Below, one piece after another: positions 43,473 through 53,005 of a stretch of DNA of 64,000 bases. Each line of letters begins with the position of its first letter. The stretch's first letter is position 1. Source of the DNA: Paenibacillaceae bacterium (GTDB lineage Bacteria > Bacillota > Bacilli > Paenibacillales > CANHGK01); assembly GCA_947460235.1 (NCBI GenBank), contig CANHGK010000002.1, forward strand, positions 151,448-215,447, in the 5' to 3' direction. Position numbers and translations under genes: made by a program. The notes beneath the pieces are model-generated. The model was not told the DNA's origin. It saw nothing but the letters and a program-made list of their open reading frames with translations, and did not search any database.

Positions 43473-44408
43473 ATGTTTTCATTAACTACTTTAAATCAAT
43501 TTATTCAATTGGCAAATCAAAACCGCGATAAAAAAGTTTTGGTATTTGGAACTGGTTTAGCTGGGAAAACAGTATTTAAATTATTGGAAGGTCTACAAAT
43601 TCAAGTGGATTATTTTATTGATAATCAAACGGATCAGCAAGGCATGGAATTGTTTGGTGTTCCGATCTATGCACCATCGCAATTGTTGCGCGAAAACCAA
43701 GATCAAATCGCTGTCTATACGGCGAGCATGTATTACCGCGAGATGAAATCACAATTAGATGCAATGAGTCTGATTGAAAATCGTCATTTTTGGCATGTAT
43801 TTCAAGCGGAACCATCTATAAAAAAACATCTTTCTCGTTATGAGCACTTGCTAAACGTGTTAAAAGAGGTGCAACCGGAGCGGGTCATCGAAATTGGCGT
43901 TTGGCGTGGGGATCGTGCAGAAAAGTTTTTGGAGCAAGTGCCATCAATTCGCAAATATGTCGGATTTGATTTGTTTGAAGAGATGACCGATGAAAAGTTC
44001 GAACAAGAAAAAATGGGAAATTGCGTATTTGAGCAGATGGATGCGGTATTAAAACGGTTGGAACGATTCAAACACGTGACTGTAGAAATGATTAAGGGCG
44101 ATACGACAATTTCGTTACCTGCGTATGTGGCCAAAAAAGAACAGTTTGATTTGATCTTTATTGATGGTGGACATAGTGTCGAAACCATTCATAATGATTG
44201 GTTTTATGCGGAACAAATGCTTGCTCCGGACGGAGTGGTCGTGTTCGATGATTATTATTTGAATGATGATACACGAGGAGCGCGGGCTCTGGTGGATTAT
44301 TTAATGAAAAATAAATCATTGGAAGTACGTTTTTTGCCTGTGATCGAATCGATCGTGGAAGGTTTGCAAATCACGATGGCGGTTGTGAAAAAACGGGCTG
44401 GAGCGTGA
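43473..44408 (+). CDS. Rossmann-like domain fused to class I methyltransferase
   Basis: Predicted 311 residues. Residues about 18-110 form the island's recurrent N-terminal domain: KVLVFGTGLAGKTVFKLLE, YFIDNQ, a GVPIYAPSQLL loop and a YTASMYYREMKSQL helix. Residues 125-311 are a Methyltransf_24-type SAM-dependent methyltransferase with RVIEIGVWRGDRAE and DLIFIDGGHSVETIHND. Likely methylates a sugar or nucleotide-sugar; target unknown. The ATG at 43473 has AAGGCGG about 8 bases upstream, inside the last codons of glf. Confidence 0.85.
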   Translation: MFSLTTLNQFIQLANQNRDKKVLVFGTGLAGKTVFKLLEGLQIQVDYFIDNQTDQQGMELFGVPIYAPSQLLRENQDQIAVYTASMYYREMKSQLDAMSLIENRHFWHVFQAEPSIKKHLSRYEHLLNVLKEVQPERVIEIGVWRGDRAEKFLEQVPSIRKYVGFDLFEEMTDEKFEQEKMGNCVFEQMDAVLKRLERFKHVTVEMIKGDTTISLPAYVAKKEQFDLIFIDGGHSVETIHNDWFYAEQMLAPDGVVVFDDYYLNDDTRGARALVDYLMKNKSLEVRFLPVIESIVEGLQITMAVVKKRAGA

Positions 44409-44414
44409 AGAACG

Positions 44415-45401
44415 GTGTTGCATCATTTTTTAGAAAAGCTTGATCGAACCAAAACGATAAGTGAATCACGCGAAATTATCGTGTTTGGAACCGGTGAAGG
44501 CGGAAAGTATCTTGATCAGTTGTTAACGCGGATTGGCGTTGAACCGATCTTTTTTGTAGATAATAACTCTGAAAAATGGGGGACACATTTTGAAGGGAAA
44601 ACGATCGAGAATCCGATGAAATTGCTCGAAATGTCCCAATCTCAAATTTATATTTTAATTGCAAGTGTGTATTATCGAGAAATTCATGAACAATTGACCG
44701 GCATGGGATTTGAACCATCTGTGCATTTTAGTGATTTTATTTTGAATCACAAAGCGGTCGTATTTGTGAAGCCGCAATTGCAACCGCCAATTCCGATTGC
44801 ACCTGGACCAAGTGATGTAGACATTGTACGTAAGGAATTGTTGATGCAAACCCTCATTGAACGGGTCAACGATGGGGAAAATGCTGGTGATGTGGTCCAA
44901 TTGTATGCACATCACGATGATCGTAAGCGTAGGTTGATCGATCGACGCGTGATTGAATTTACTTATTTGAGTGGTTGGTTACATGGAAAAAAAACCGACG
45001 TGGAATTCATAGACGTCGGCGGTTCGTTGAACCACAAATTGACAACAGGGTTGTTGAAAGCGTTCAAATCGGTCTGGTTTGCATTGGAAAGTCCAACGTC
45101 CATTCAAATCGATCGAGTTGTGAACCTGCATATTGCTCCGCTAGTTGCAATTACGATGCCAGGAAGAACGTTTTCGCTAATTACGTGTTTTAATCCCATC
45201 ATGGACATGCAAATCATCTTAGATTTGCTGGCGCCCGGCGGATTCCTATTAATAAGTTTAGAGTATCATTCAATTTGGATGGAATCAGAACCGAAAATCA
45301 CGTTGGATCAATTGTTTGAACGAAATCAGTGCGCCGTAAGGTATCATTCATTTTTGGAATTGGTGATTTTGATTGAGGTGAAAAAAGCCGATGAAAATTA
45401 G
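44415..45401 (+). CDS. Rossmann-like domain fused to degenerate methyltransferase-like domain
   Basis: A 328-residue protein (GTG start). Residues about 19-110 carry a clear copy of the recurrent domain: IIVFGTGEGGKYLDQLL, FFVDNNSEKWGTHFEG, ENPMKLLE and ILIASVYYREIHEQL. The second half has a methyltransferase-like skeleton (DVEFIDVGGSLNH, then a late DLLAPGGFLLISLE strand), but motif I lacks the usual glycine pattern. It may be inactive or bind a different cofactor. Ends 11 bases inside the next gene. Confidence 0.8.
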   Translation: MLHHFLEKLDRTKTISESREIIVFGTGEGGKYLDQLLTRIGVEPIFFVDNNSEKWGTHFEGKTIENPMKLLEMSQSQIYILIASVYYREIHEQLTGMGFEPSVHFSDFILNHKAVVFVKPQLQPPIPIAPGPSDVDIVRKELLMQTLIERVNDGENAGDVVQLYAHHDDRKRRLIDRRVIEFTYLSGWLHGKKTDVEFIDVGGSLNHKLTTGLLKAFKSVWFALESPTSIQIDRVVNLHIAPLVAITMPGRTFSLITCFNPIMDMQIILDLLAPGGFLLISLEYHSIWMESEPKITLDQLFERNQCAVRYHSFLELVILIEVKKADEN

Positions 45402-46464
45402 ATTTCTTTCCAAAATGCCAAAGGCAGGAATTTCTGGTGGGCGACTTTTGGCATTAATGATGGCAGTTTCCCTGCGCAGATGTGGTGAAGATGTTGATTT
45501 TTTGACCGATGAACATCCCGATATGTTCGGCGAATTAACCGCTTATTCTGATCTCAAGTTACAAAAAGTAAATTTGAATAATTTATCAAATCAAGCGGAT
45601 CGTTCCGTCGATATCGTTGTGATTATTCCTCATCTAAAGGAAATCGATTTGATGGGTGAGTTTGTTCGCCATGCCATTGAATGTCGTGCGAAGATCGTAT
45701 TACTTAATTTTGAATCGCCAAATTGGTATAACTCGCTAAGTCCGGTCAAACGTGATCCAAAGGAATGGGCAGGTTGGGATCTCGCGAGTGAATATTCATC
45801 TTATATTGCATCCATTTCAATGACAGGAAATCAATTCGCAAAGGAACATTATCTAACTGTTCCTGCAGGTTGTGTCTTTGATTTCTTTTATCCGAGTATT
45901 AATACCTTATTAGCTGATGAAGTGCCAACGCCGGCACATAAAACGAATGAAATTGTTTTCCTAAGCCGATATGATCAACACAAAGGGTTTGATTTAATTG
46001 AGTCGCTCAATATCCCAGAATTAGCAGGGTATCGCGTGTGTATGATCATCGGAAATGAATCCGGTAAAGCGCAGCAACTTGAAATCTGGAGAGATAAACT
46101 ACAAAAAAACGGGATCGGATTGGACATTCATTATTCCATTGATTCACGAACGAAATTTGAGATCTTGAAACGCGCGTCTGCGTTGTTATTCACATCTAAG
46201 TTCGAGGGATTTGGTTATCCACCACTTGAGGCCGCATATTGTTTGACGCCAGTTGCTTGCTCGGATTTGCCTGTCATTCGGGAATATGGTGGCGACGCAT
46301 TTGAATATGGTGAACCTGATGATATTACTTCGATGAGCAGTGCGATTGTTCGAGCCCTTGCCGCACCAGATAAAGTGCGCAGCGCGCATAATCGATTAGC
46401 GGGGATCGCAGGGATCGATCCAATGGGGAAAACGTTACAACGGCAATTTCATGCGTTGTTTTAA
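45391..46464 (+). CDS. Glycosyltransferase family 4
   Basis: A 357-residue retaining GT-B enzyme. N-terminal KMPKAGISGGRLLALMMA resembles the acceptor loop, and the C-terminal donor half has EIVFLSRYDQHKGFDLIE and the EX7E-type FEGFGYPPLEA (about residue 270). AGGTG lies upstream of the ATG within the previous gene. Donor and acceptor are unknown; GDP-mannose-type donors are common in GT4. Confidence 0.9.
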   Translation: MKIRFLSKMPKAGISGGRLLALMMAVSLRRCGEDVDFLTDEHPDMFGELTAYSDLKLQKVNLNNLSNQADRSVDIVVIIPHLKEIDLMGEFVRHAIECRAKIVLLNFESPNWYNSLSPVKRDPKEWAGWDLASEYSSYIASISMTGNQFAKEHYLTVPAGCVFDFFYPSINTLLADEVPTPAHKTNEIVFLSRYDQHKGFDLIESLNIPELAGYRVCMIIGNESGKAQQLEIWRDKLQKNGIGLDIHYSIDSRTKFEILKRASALLFTSKFEGFGYPPLEAAYCLTPVACSDLPVIREYGGDAFEYGEPDDITSMSSAIVRALAAPDKVRSAHNRLAGIAGIDPMGKTLQRQFHALF

Positions 46465-46488
46465 AAGGGGTCAAGAGGAGGGTTGTTC

Positions 46489-47640
46489 ATGGATGTTGCA
46501 TCGTTTCCGTTTCGGCGAAATCATCGAGACGTCTTCATTGTGGGAACTGGAGATTGCGCCCAAAAAGTAAAGCAGACACTTTCTTGGCTGAGAGTAAAAG
46601 TTACAGACCAAATTTCAGCTTCGGAACTAGAAAATCGCATTTGCGAAATTCGAAGTGATTTTGTTGATCCGTATTTTATCGTTGCAGATGAAAAGATGGA
46701 GGAATCCACCGATTTCGTTTCTTATTTAGATATCAAAACATGGGCAATGGATTTGTTTCATTTTCCAGAGACGATGCATGCGTATCGGGATTTTATTCGG
46801 ATTACATTTGATGATTTTATGATAAGTGAATTTTGCACTAAAAATGGATTACACATGCGCATGGGTACGCATCGTCAAGATCTAGTGCTCGGAGAGATGG
46901 TCCGAGGTAATATGCGTTTTTGTCCGATGTTGAATTTGGAAATTGATAATTTACAACGACATATTACGCCACATGCTAACCTTTTGGATGCTGGAGCTAA
47001 TATTGGGCTCGTTACCATTCCAAATGCGCTTCAAGAATTGACCGCAACAATTTATAGTGTGGAGCCAGACCCTACGAATTTCTTTATCTTGAGATTAAAC
47101 ATGATCCTTAATGATGTTCGAAATGTCCATTTGTTTCATTGTGCCATCGGAAAAGAGGTGGACACGATTCGAATGTTTTTAAGTGCAAGTAATTTCGGAG
47201 ATCATCGGTCAGTTGTACCACATGAAAAAGATCTTGGGCGAATGGAAGCGACGAGTTTCTTGGTTCCGAAATTCAATTTATACCATTTAGATTTTTTTCA
47301 AAAGAAACAATTGAAGTTTGATTTTGTGAAAATAAAAACGCAGGGCACAGATGTTGAAATTTTGGAATCGATTCTTGAAATGATTCAGCCGGAAGCAATG
47401 GTGTCCCTGGCATTTTCGCCAAATCATATTTCAGAAAATGGAACGACGAATGTATTTATAAGACATGTATTGGAACAATTTGATATTTTGGGTACAATTG
47501 AAAAAAGTAGTCCTGATCAACTGGTTACGGCTGATTTAGAAGGGATTTGTGCGTATTTCGAAAAAGGATCAATTGAATATAAAGGATATTGTGACATCGT
47601 ATTGCGTAAAAAATTGAAAACGGAAATTCTCATTTCTTAA
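46489..47640 (+). CDS. FkbM-family methyltransferase with diverged N-terminal domain
   Basis: Predicted 383 residues. The C-terminal half (from about residue 155) is FkbM-type: NLLDAGANIGLVTIPNA, YSVEPDPTNFFILRLN and FDFVKIKTQGTDVEILE. Such enzymes O-methylate sugars or polyketides. The N terminus (RDVFIVGTGDCAQKVKQTL and following) looks like a decayed copy of the island's recurrent Rossmann-like domain. The ATG at 46489 is 6 bases after AGAGGAGGG. Last gene of the first island transcript; a shared terminator follows. Confidence 0.85.
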   Translation: MDVASFPFRRNHRDVFIVGTGDCAQKVKQTLSWLRVKVTDQISASELENRICEIRSDFVDPYFIVADEKMEESTDFVSYLDIKTWAMDLFHFPETMHAYRDFIRITFDDFMISEFCTKNGLHMRMGTHRQDLVLGEMVRGNMRFCPMLNLEIDNLQRHITPHANLLDAGANIGLVTIPNALQELTATIYSVEPDPTNFFILRLNMILNDVRNVHLFHCAIGKEVDTIRMFLSASNFGDHRSVVPHEKDLGRMEATSFLVPKFNLYHLDFFQKKQLKFDFVKIKTQGTDVEILESILEMIQPEAMVSLAFSPNHISENGTTNVFIRHVLEQFDILGTIEKSSPDQLVTADLEGICAYFEKGSIEYKGYCDIVLRKKLKTEILIS

Positions 47641-47647
47641 CCAAAAT

Positions 47648-47691
47648 AAAAAGGTATCTGTTACATGAAATCATGTAATGGATACCTTTTT
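47648..47691. terminator. Bidirectional terminator between convergent genes
   Basis: AAAAAGGTATC (47648-47658) and GATACCTTTTT (47681-47691) pair perfectly. An inner perfect TTACATG/CATGTAA stem has a 4-base loop. A-run on one side and T-run on the other make it active on both strands, between the FkbM gene and the reverse-strand manC. Confidence 0.92.
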
Positions 47692-47692
47692 A

Positions 47693-49108
47693 TCAATTTG
47701 CTTCGTTGATGACAAAATCTTCTGTGTGGTGATATTTGAGTGCATCTTCCCAATTCATACAGAGACGAACGACGTCTTCTTCGACCAATTCTGATCCGGT
47801 TTGCACTTCGATTAGTTGTAAATTGGTTAATGCTTTGATGCCATGTCGGTCACCGCATGCAATTTGAAGAACGGTACCGGGACCTACAGTCATCACGACC
47901 TCGTTATGCAAAAATTCACCCGTCCCGCTAATGATGGTCCATACTTCACTTCGCTTAAAATGTTTCTGGTAACTTAAGTTTTTTCCTGCGTGGACGCCGA
48001 TGCGCTTGGTAAGCACTTCAGTTTGGTCGTCGATTTTAATGAAGTCAAGTACGCGGTAAAAGCCCCAGCGACGTTCTTCGAACATCGGACGGTGCTCATG
48101 ACCTTTCATCAGTTCTTTGACGCGAGGACTTGCATTTTTGTCGGTAATGAGAATACCGTCTGGACTTGCCGCAACGACGATGTTGGGAACTTCGAGTACC
48201 GCAATCGGGATATCTAGTTCGTTAATAATGTGAGTATTAATAGAATCGAGACAACCCCATACATTACCAACTTGTTGAACGGCCATTTGGTCGGTCAACG
48301 TGTTCCACGTACCGAGGTCTTTCCATTCGCCAACATAGGGAAGGAATACGACCGTGTCGGCTTTTTCGACGATTTCATAGTCAAAGCTGATTTTTGGCAT
48401 TTTATGATAATTTGAATAAATCTCTTTATAGGTGCTTGGCAGTGCGCGTTCTTTTAACTTTTCACGAATATAACCAGCTCGGAAAGAGAACACGCCGCCG
48501 TTCCAATACGCATTCATTTTGAGTAATTGTTCGGCATATTCTTCCGTCGGTTTTTCGGTAAATTGTTTCACTTTTGGAATGCCATTGATGGATGCGTCGG
48601 TTTGTTCGGGCACGATGTATCCGTATTTTTCCGAGGGAAATGTTGGTTCGATCCCTATGAGGGCAAGTTCTGCTTGCGTTTTGTCTAACGCTGGTTGTAG
48701 TTCTCGTAATTTACTGAAAAAGTCGGATTCGACATAGGGGTCAACTGGGATGACAACAATTGTTTCGTTTTCCGAAACATGATGCACGTCCAATAAAGCA
48801 GTGACAGCCAATGCAATTGCCGGAAACGTGTCACGACGAAACGGTTCGATTAATGTTTGAATCTCGTTACCTAGCTGACTTTGAATCATATCGATTTGCG
48901 CCTTATTTGTTGCGATGAACATATCATTGGCAAGCCCGACTTCTTTGAGTTGCCGAAAGACGCGCTGAACCATCGATTCCAGCACGGGTTCGCCATCGAG
49001 ACCGATTTCTGCTGAGGGAAGTAGTTTTAGAAATTGTTTGGAACGCGCGTCGTTAGATAATGGCCATAGTCGTTGCCCAGAACCGCCGGATAATAAAATC
49101 AGCTTCAT
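47693..49108 (-). CDS. manC: Mannose-1-phosphate guanylyltransferase / mannose-6-phosphate isomerase
   Basis: A 471-residue bifunctional-type enzyme giving GDP-mannose. The N-terminal pyrophosphorylase signature LSGGSGQRLWPLS plus RSKQFLK (residues 5-28) and the FTEKPTEE motif are present. The C-terminal cupin (from about residue 345) holds the type II phosphomannose isomerase motif region with GKNLSYQKHFKRSEVW and GDRHGI. AAGGAG precedes the ATG on the reverse strand. With per upstream on the same strand and gmd divergent, it supplies the GDP-perosamine route. A phosphomannomutase is not in the window. Confidence 0.95.
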   Translation of the reverse strand: MKLILLSGGSGQRLWPLSNDARSKQFLKLLPSAEIGLDGEPVLESMVQRVFRQLKEVGLANDMFIATNKAQIDMIQSQLGNEIQTLIEPFRRDTFPAIALAVTALLDVHHVSENETIVVIPVDPYVESDFFSKLRELQPALDKTQAELALIGIEPTFPSEKYGYIVPEQTDASINGIPKVKQFTEKPTEEYAEQLLKMNAYWNGGVFSFRAGYIREKLKERALPSTYKEIYSNYHKMPKISFDYEIVEKADTVVFLPYVGEWKDLGTWNTLTDQMAVQQVGNVWGCLDSINTHIINELDIPIAVLEVPNIVVAASPDGILITDKNASPRVKELMKGHEHRPMFEERRWGFYRVLDFIKIDDQTEVLTKRIGVHAGKNLSYQKHFKRSEVWTIISGTGEFLHNEVVMTVGPGTVLQIACGDRHGIKALTNLQLIEVQTGSELVEEDVVRLCMNWEDALKYHHTEDFVINEAN

Positions 49109-49165
49109 AAGGTAATGCTCCTTTTTGATCTGACGAATGATTCAGGGCCATGGTCGAACGATTCG

Positions 49166-50266
49166 TCAACACGTTTTTTGCTCAAAAAAACCTCTAATAC
49201 TATTAACGACAAAATTTAAATTTTCATTAGTTAATCCAGGCCAACTTGGCAAATTGATGCCGCGTTTTGATAGATTTTCTGCAACTGGATGTTGCTCGTT
49301 TGAGCCAGCATACATCGGTAGCTCGTGTAGTGGATAGAAGACAGGCCGAGTTTCAATTCCATGCAAAGCGAGATGATTTCGTAACGGGTCGCGCTCCGCA
49401 GGATCATCGAGTAAAATCGAACACATCCAATAGGAGTGTTCAACGTCAGGAGATTCGCGATGAGTGATTAATGGGAAACCAGTTAATTGTTGAGCATAAT
49501 ATAAGGCAATTTGTCGCTTTGCATTCAAAAAAGTTTCGATTTGTTCGAGCTGTGCAAGTCCAATCGCCGCACAAATGTTTGTCATTCGATAATTATAGCC
49601 AATGACATCGTGCCAATATTCTTTCGTGGCGGAGACGCCCTGGGATTTATAGCGTTGGCATTTTTCATAGAGAACAGGATCGTTCGTTACCACCATGCCA
49701 CCTTCACCGGTAGTGATGGTTTTGTTGCCAAAAAAGCTAAACGTAGAGAGCTGTCCAAAAGTGCCAACATGGCGGTTTTTATATTTTGTGCCGAGTGCTT
49801 CCGCACAATCTTCGATGAGAAAAAGATTGTTGGTATGTGCGATGTTGCAAATTCGGTCCATATCACACGCGTGACCATATAGGTGTACGACCATGATTGC
49901 CTTTGTACGTGGAGTGATTTTGGCATTCAAATCATCCGGATCGATCTGCCATGTATCGGCTAACGAATCTGCCAATACCACCGTCGCGCCGGTATATAAA
50001 ATCGCATTTGCCGATGCGATATAAGTAAATGCGGGGACAATGACTTCATCGCCAGGACCAATTCCAAGTGCAACCAGTGCTAAATGAAGTGCAACCGTGC
50101 CGTTGGAAACGGAAGAAGCATAATTCGAACCGATGTATGTGGCAAATGCTTGTTCGAATTGGCCGACGTATTTCCCTTTTGACGATATCCATGACGATTC
50201 AAGACAGTCAAGTACATATTCTTTTTCGTTGCCAGATAGTAATGGTTGATACACCGGTATTTTCAT
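49166..50266 (-). CDS. per: GDP-perosamine synthase-like aminotransferase
   Basis: A 366-residue PLP-dependent DegT/DnrJ/EryC1 enzyme. It follows Vibrio RfbE/Per throughout: IPVYQPLLSGNEKEYVLDCL at the N terminus, VSNGTVALHLAL, the SFFGNKTITTGEGG segment with PLP lysine near residue 182, and RGINLPSWPGL near the C terminus. It should convert GDP-4-keto-6-deoxymannose, the product of the adjacent divergent gmd, to GDP-perosamine. GGGGGAA precedes the ATG. Related aminotransferases act on other 4-keto sugars, but the GDP-mannose context makes perosamine the best guess. Confidence 0.87.
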   Translation of the reverse strand: MKIPVYQPLLSGNEKEYVLDCLESSWISSKGKYVGQFEQAFATYIGSNYASSVSNGTVALHLALVALGIGPGDEVIVPAFTYIASANAILYTGATVVLADSLADTWQIDPDDLNAKITPRTKAIMVVHLYGHACDMDRICNIAHTNNLFLIEDCAEALGTKYKNRHVGTFGQLSTFSFFGNKTITTGEGGMVVTNDPVLYEKCQRYKSQGVSATKEYWHDVIGYNYRMTNICAAIGLAQLEQIETFLNAKRQIALYYAQQLTGFPLITHRESPDVEHSYWMCSILLDDPAERDPLRNHLALHGIETRPVFYPLHELPMYAGSNEQHPVAENLSKRGINLPSWPGLTNENLNFVVNSIRGFFEQKTC

Positions 50267-50402
50267 GTTAGATTCCCCCGTTTACGAAATTCATCAAAAT
50301 GCCGACATATAGGTATGAAGTAATATATAATTTAACAAGATTTAATTCTATGTGAAATATTGAAAAAAGGAAGATCTATTTTTCTTGGATCGGGGAGCAT
50401 AC

Positions 50403-51491
50403 ATGACGAAAAAAGCGTTCATTACCGGAATCACTGGTCAGGATGGTGCATACCTTGCTGAACTGTTGTTGGAAAAAGGATATGAAGTGCACGGCTTAAG
50501 ACGACGTTCATCTACGTTTAATACGATTCGGATTGATCATTTATATAAAGGAAAAACAGAAGAGCATCCACGATTTTTTTTACATTACGGCGATTTAACA
50601 GACTCTGGAAACTTGTTGCGGATTATTCAGCAAATTCAACCGGATGAGATTTATAATTTGGCTGCACAAAGTCATGTGATGGTATCTTTTGAGACGCCAG
50701 AGTATACGGCGAATGCGGATGCGATCGGCACTCTGCGTATCCTTGAAGCGATTCGCATTTTGAATTTGCAAGAGAAAACGAAATTTTATCAGGCATCCAC
50801 GAGCGAAATTTATGGTAAAGTACAAGAAATACCGCAGAAAGAAACAACACCTTTTTATCCGCGTAGCCCCTATGGGGCAGCCAAATTGTATGCATATTGG
50901 ATTACAGTCAACTACCGAGAAGCATACAATCTTTATGCATGCAACGGAATTTTGTTCAATCATGAATCACCGATTCGCGGTGAAACGTTCGTGACACGCA
51001 AAATCACACGTGCGTTGGCGCGTATAAAACTCGGATTACAAGATCAATTATTTATCGGCAACTTGGATGCAAAACGCGACTGGGGACATGCAAAAGATTA
51101 TGTTGAAGCCATGTGGCTGATGTTGCAACAGGAGGAAGCAGAAGATTTCGTCATTGCAACCGGCGAAGCGCATACGGTGCGAGAATTTATTGAATATGCT
51201 TGTGATGCGATTGGAATTTCAATTCAGTGGCAAGGGAGCGGCGTCGAGGAAAAAGGAATTGACACCGCGACGGGGAACGTGTTTGTCGAAGTGGATCCGA
51301 AATTTTTCCGGCCGGCCGAAGTGGAATTTTTACTTGGTGATCCATCCAAGGCCAAGCAGAAACTAGATTGGGCACCGAAAGTGACATTCAAGGAATTGGT
51401 GACCTCGATGATCCAAGCGGATGTGCAAGCCGCAGAGCGAGACTTGTATTTGCAACAAGCTGGATATGTGACACAAAACTATTACGAATAG
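50403..51491 (+). CDS. gmd: GDP-mannose 4,6-dehydratase
   Basis: A 362-residue NADP-dependent SDR enzyme making GDP-4-keto-6-deoxymannose. [14 protein letters not shown] (residues 8-21), [27 protein letters not shown] and the [15 protein letters not shown] catalytic YxxxK are diagnostic. The ATG at 50403 follows GGGGAG by 5 bases. It diverges from per across a 136-base AT-rich gap that must hold both promoters. First gene of a long run of same-strand genes reaching the right window edge. Confidence 0.96.
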   Translation: MTKKAFITGITGQDGAYLAELLLEKGYEVHGLRRRSSTFNTIRIDHLYKGKTEEHPRFFLHYGDLTDSGNLLRIIQQIQPDEIYNLAAQSHVMVSFETPEYTANADAIGTLRILEAIRILNLQEKTKFYQASTSEIYGKVQEIPQKETTPFYPRSPYGAAKLYAYWITVNYREAYNLYACNGILFNHESPIRGETFVTRKITRALARIKLGLQDQLFIGNLDAKRDWGHAKDYVEAMWLMLQQEEAEDFVIATGEAHTVREFIEYACDAIGISIQWQGSGVEEKGIDTATGNVFVEVDPKFFRPAEVEFLLGDPSKAKQKLDWAPKVTFKELVTSMIQADVQAAERDLYLQQAGYVTQNYYE

Positions 51492-51505
51492 ATTGAGGAA
51501 AAGCG

Positions 51506-52102
51506 ATGACGAAAATCGTAGGCGTTGGACCGCATTATCGATCATTTTTGCAACATCTCGGAAAAGAAGAGCCAGGGCGTCTGCTTGTTTTTGTGAAACC
51601 ATGCACGACTGTGATTCAAAACGGGATGCCAATTGAAATCCCAGCAGATCTTGAAAAAGTAAATGCTGAAGTTGAAATTGGTATTCGAATTTGTAGAATG
51701 GTCCGCAAAGAGACTTTGGCAGAAGTTACCGCAGTACCAGCGATAGATGGTTTATTATTGTGCGGTGATATTACCGCGACCGAGTCACATGCATTTGGGA
51801 TGGGGAAAATATATGATACGTTCACACCATGCAGTGAGGTAGTTGCGTATCATCCTGGACAATCGATTCGCATCATGGGGTACCTCAATGATGTCGTTCA
51901 ACAAGATGCAATGAGCGAAGAGATGACATTCAATTTCGAAGAAATTGTAGCGTATTGTTCACAGGTATTGACCCTAGAAAAAGGCGATATCATTTTGAGT
52001 GGTACACCAGCAACCCCGTTTCGGATTCAGCCAGGTGATCATGTGCGATTCGAAAGTCCGCAACTCGGAACGCTAATTCATGCTGTAATCAGCGCATCCT
52101 GA
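51506..52102 (+). CDS. Fumarylacetoacetate hydrolase-family protein
   Basis: A 198-residue protein of the FAH fold. The metal-binding acid pattern is visible in VNAEVEIGIRI (about residues 52-62) and LLCGDITA (about 86-93), and the C-terminal GDIILSGTPATPF (about 162-174) is diagnostic. FAH enzymes cleave or decarboxylate 2-keto and 1,3-diketo acids. Its place between gmd and a methyltransferase, 14 bases after gmd, is odd for this family and suggests work on a keto-acid derivative in glycan synthesis; this is inference. GAGGAAAAG precedes the ATG. Confidence 0.87.
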   Translation: MTKIVGVGPHYRSFLQHLGKEEPGRLLVFVKPCTTVIQNGMPIEIPADLEKVNAEVEIGIRICRMVRKETLAEVTAVPAIDGLLLCGDITATESHAFGMGKIYDTFTPCSEVVAYHPGQSIRIMGYLNDVVQQDAMSEEMTFNFEEIVAYCSQVLTLEKGDIILSGTPATPFRIQPGDHVRFESPQLGTLIHAVISAS

Positions 52103-52138
52103 GCGAATTCAACGATACATTACATTGGAGGAGATCAC

Positions 52139-53005
52139 GTGAAAGTTACAAAAACATTTTCGCAAATCAAAGCAGCAAACATCGTGATATTTGGAACGGG
52201 TGCGGCTTCTTCAAACGTAATTTCATTTATGAAAAACCATTTTGAATTAGAAGCGAGTGCTTTTCTTGATAATGATCGATCGAAAAGTGGTTCCGTATTT
52301 CAAGGGAAATCAGTGTATCATCCGGATTGGATTGCAAAGCAGTCCGTAAATGATTTATTTATCGTTGTCGCTAGTAGTTACTATACCGAAATTTCGAAAC
52401 AACTTTCGGAGATGGGTATGGCAGAATATACACACTTTGTGAATGGATTGGAATGGACAAAATCATTCGAGAAAATGATTTTGTCAGCCTATTTTGAGCC
52501 AGAAAAGAAATCAGAGACATCCAAAGTACGTGAGCGTTTGGCTGTATTTTGTACCGGTGATGGGATGGATGTCGGGTATGGCGGCGATCCGATTCATGAA
52601 TCGGCGATTTGTATGGATTTACCGAAAAAATATGCAAGTTATTTGAATCATCCACAGCACTTGAGTGGGGATGCGACGAATTTGCGATGGTTTCGTGATG
52701 GTGTGTTGGACTTTGTGTATTCATCGCATGTTCTTGAAGATTTTGAAGATACGTTGTCGGTTGCGCGGGAATGGTTACGCGTGGTGAAACCAGGTGGACA
52801 TTTGGTGTTATTTTTACCGGACGAGCAGACGTACCGTAACTATTGTGTTTCGCAAGGTAAACAACCGAATCAACATCATATCCATGAGCATTTTGGATTG
52901 GCGTTTTTGAAAGATAAATTGAGTGAGCTTGACGGGATTGAATTTATTCACGAAGCATTTCCGGTTGAAATTTATAGTTTTGAATTGGTGATTCGCAAGT
53001 TATGA
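52139..53005 (+). CDS. Rossmann-like domain fused to Methyltransf_11-type domain
   Basis: A 288-residue protein with GTG start after TTGGAGGAG. Residues about 12-105 are a copy of the recurrent domain: NIVIFGTGAASSNVISFM, FLDNDRSKSGSVFQG and FIVVASSYYTEISKQL. Residues 125-288 are a methyltransferase-like domain with MDVGYGGDP in place of the usual motif I, then VLDFVYSSHVLEDF and WLRVVKPGGHLVLFLPD. Presumably methylates a sugar. Overlaps gmhB by 4 bases. Confidence 0.85.
   Translation: MKVTKTFSQIKAANIVIFGTGAASSNVISFMKNHFELEASAFLDNDRSKSGSVFQGKSVYHPDWIAKQSVNDLFIVVASSYYTEISKQLSEMGMAEYTHFVNGLEWTKSFEKMILSAYFEPEKKSETSKVRERLAVFCTGDGMDVGYGGDPIHESAICMDLPKKYASYLNHPQHLSGDATNLRWFRDGVLDFVYSSHVLEDFEDTLSVAREWLRVVKPGGHLVLFLPDEQTYRNYCVSQGKQPNQHHIHEHFGLAFLKDKLSELDGIEFIHEAFPVEIYSFELVIRKL

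Noticed and set aside
50301..50308. GCCGACAT as a sigma-D -10 box in the per-gmd gap
   Set aside because: No TAAA at the required distance; the gap is simply AT-rich and its promoters cannot be assigned with confidence.
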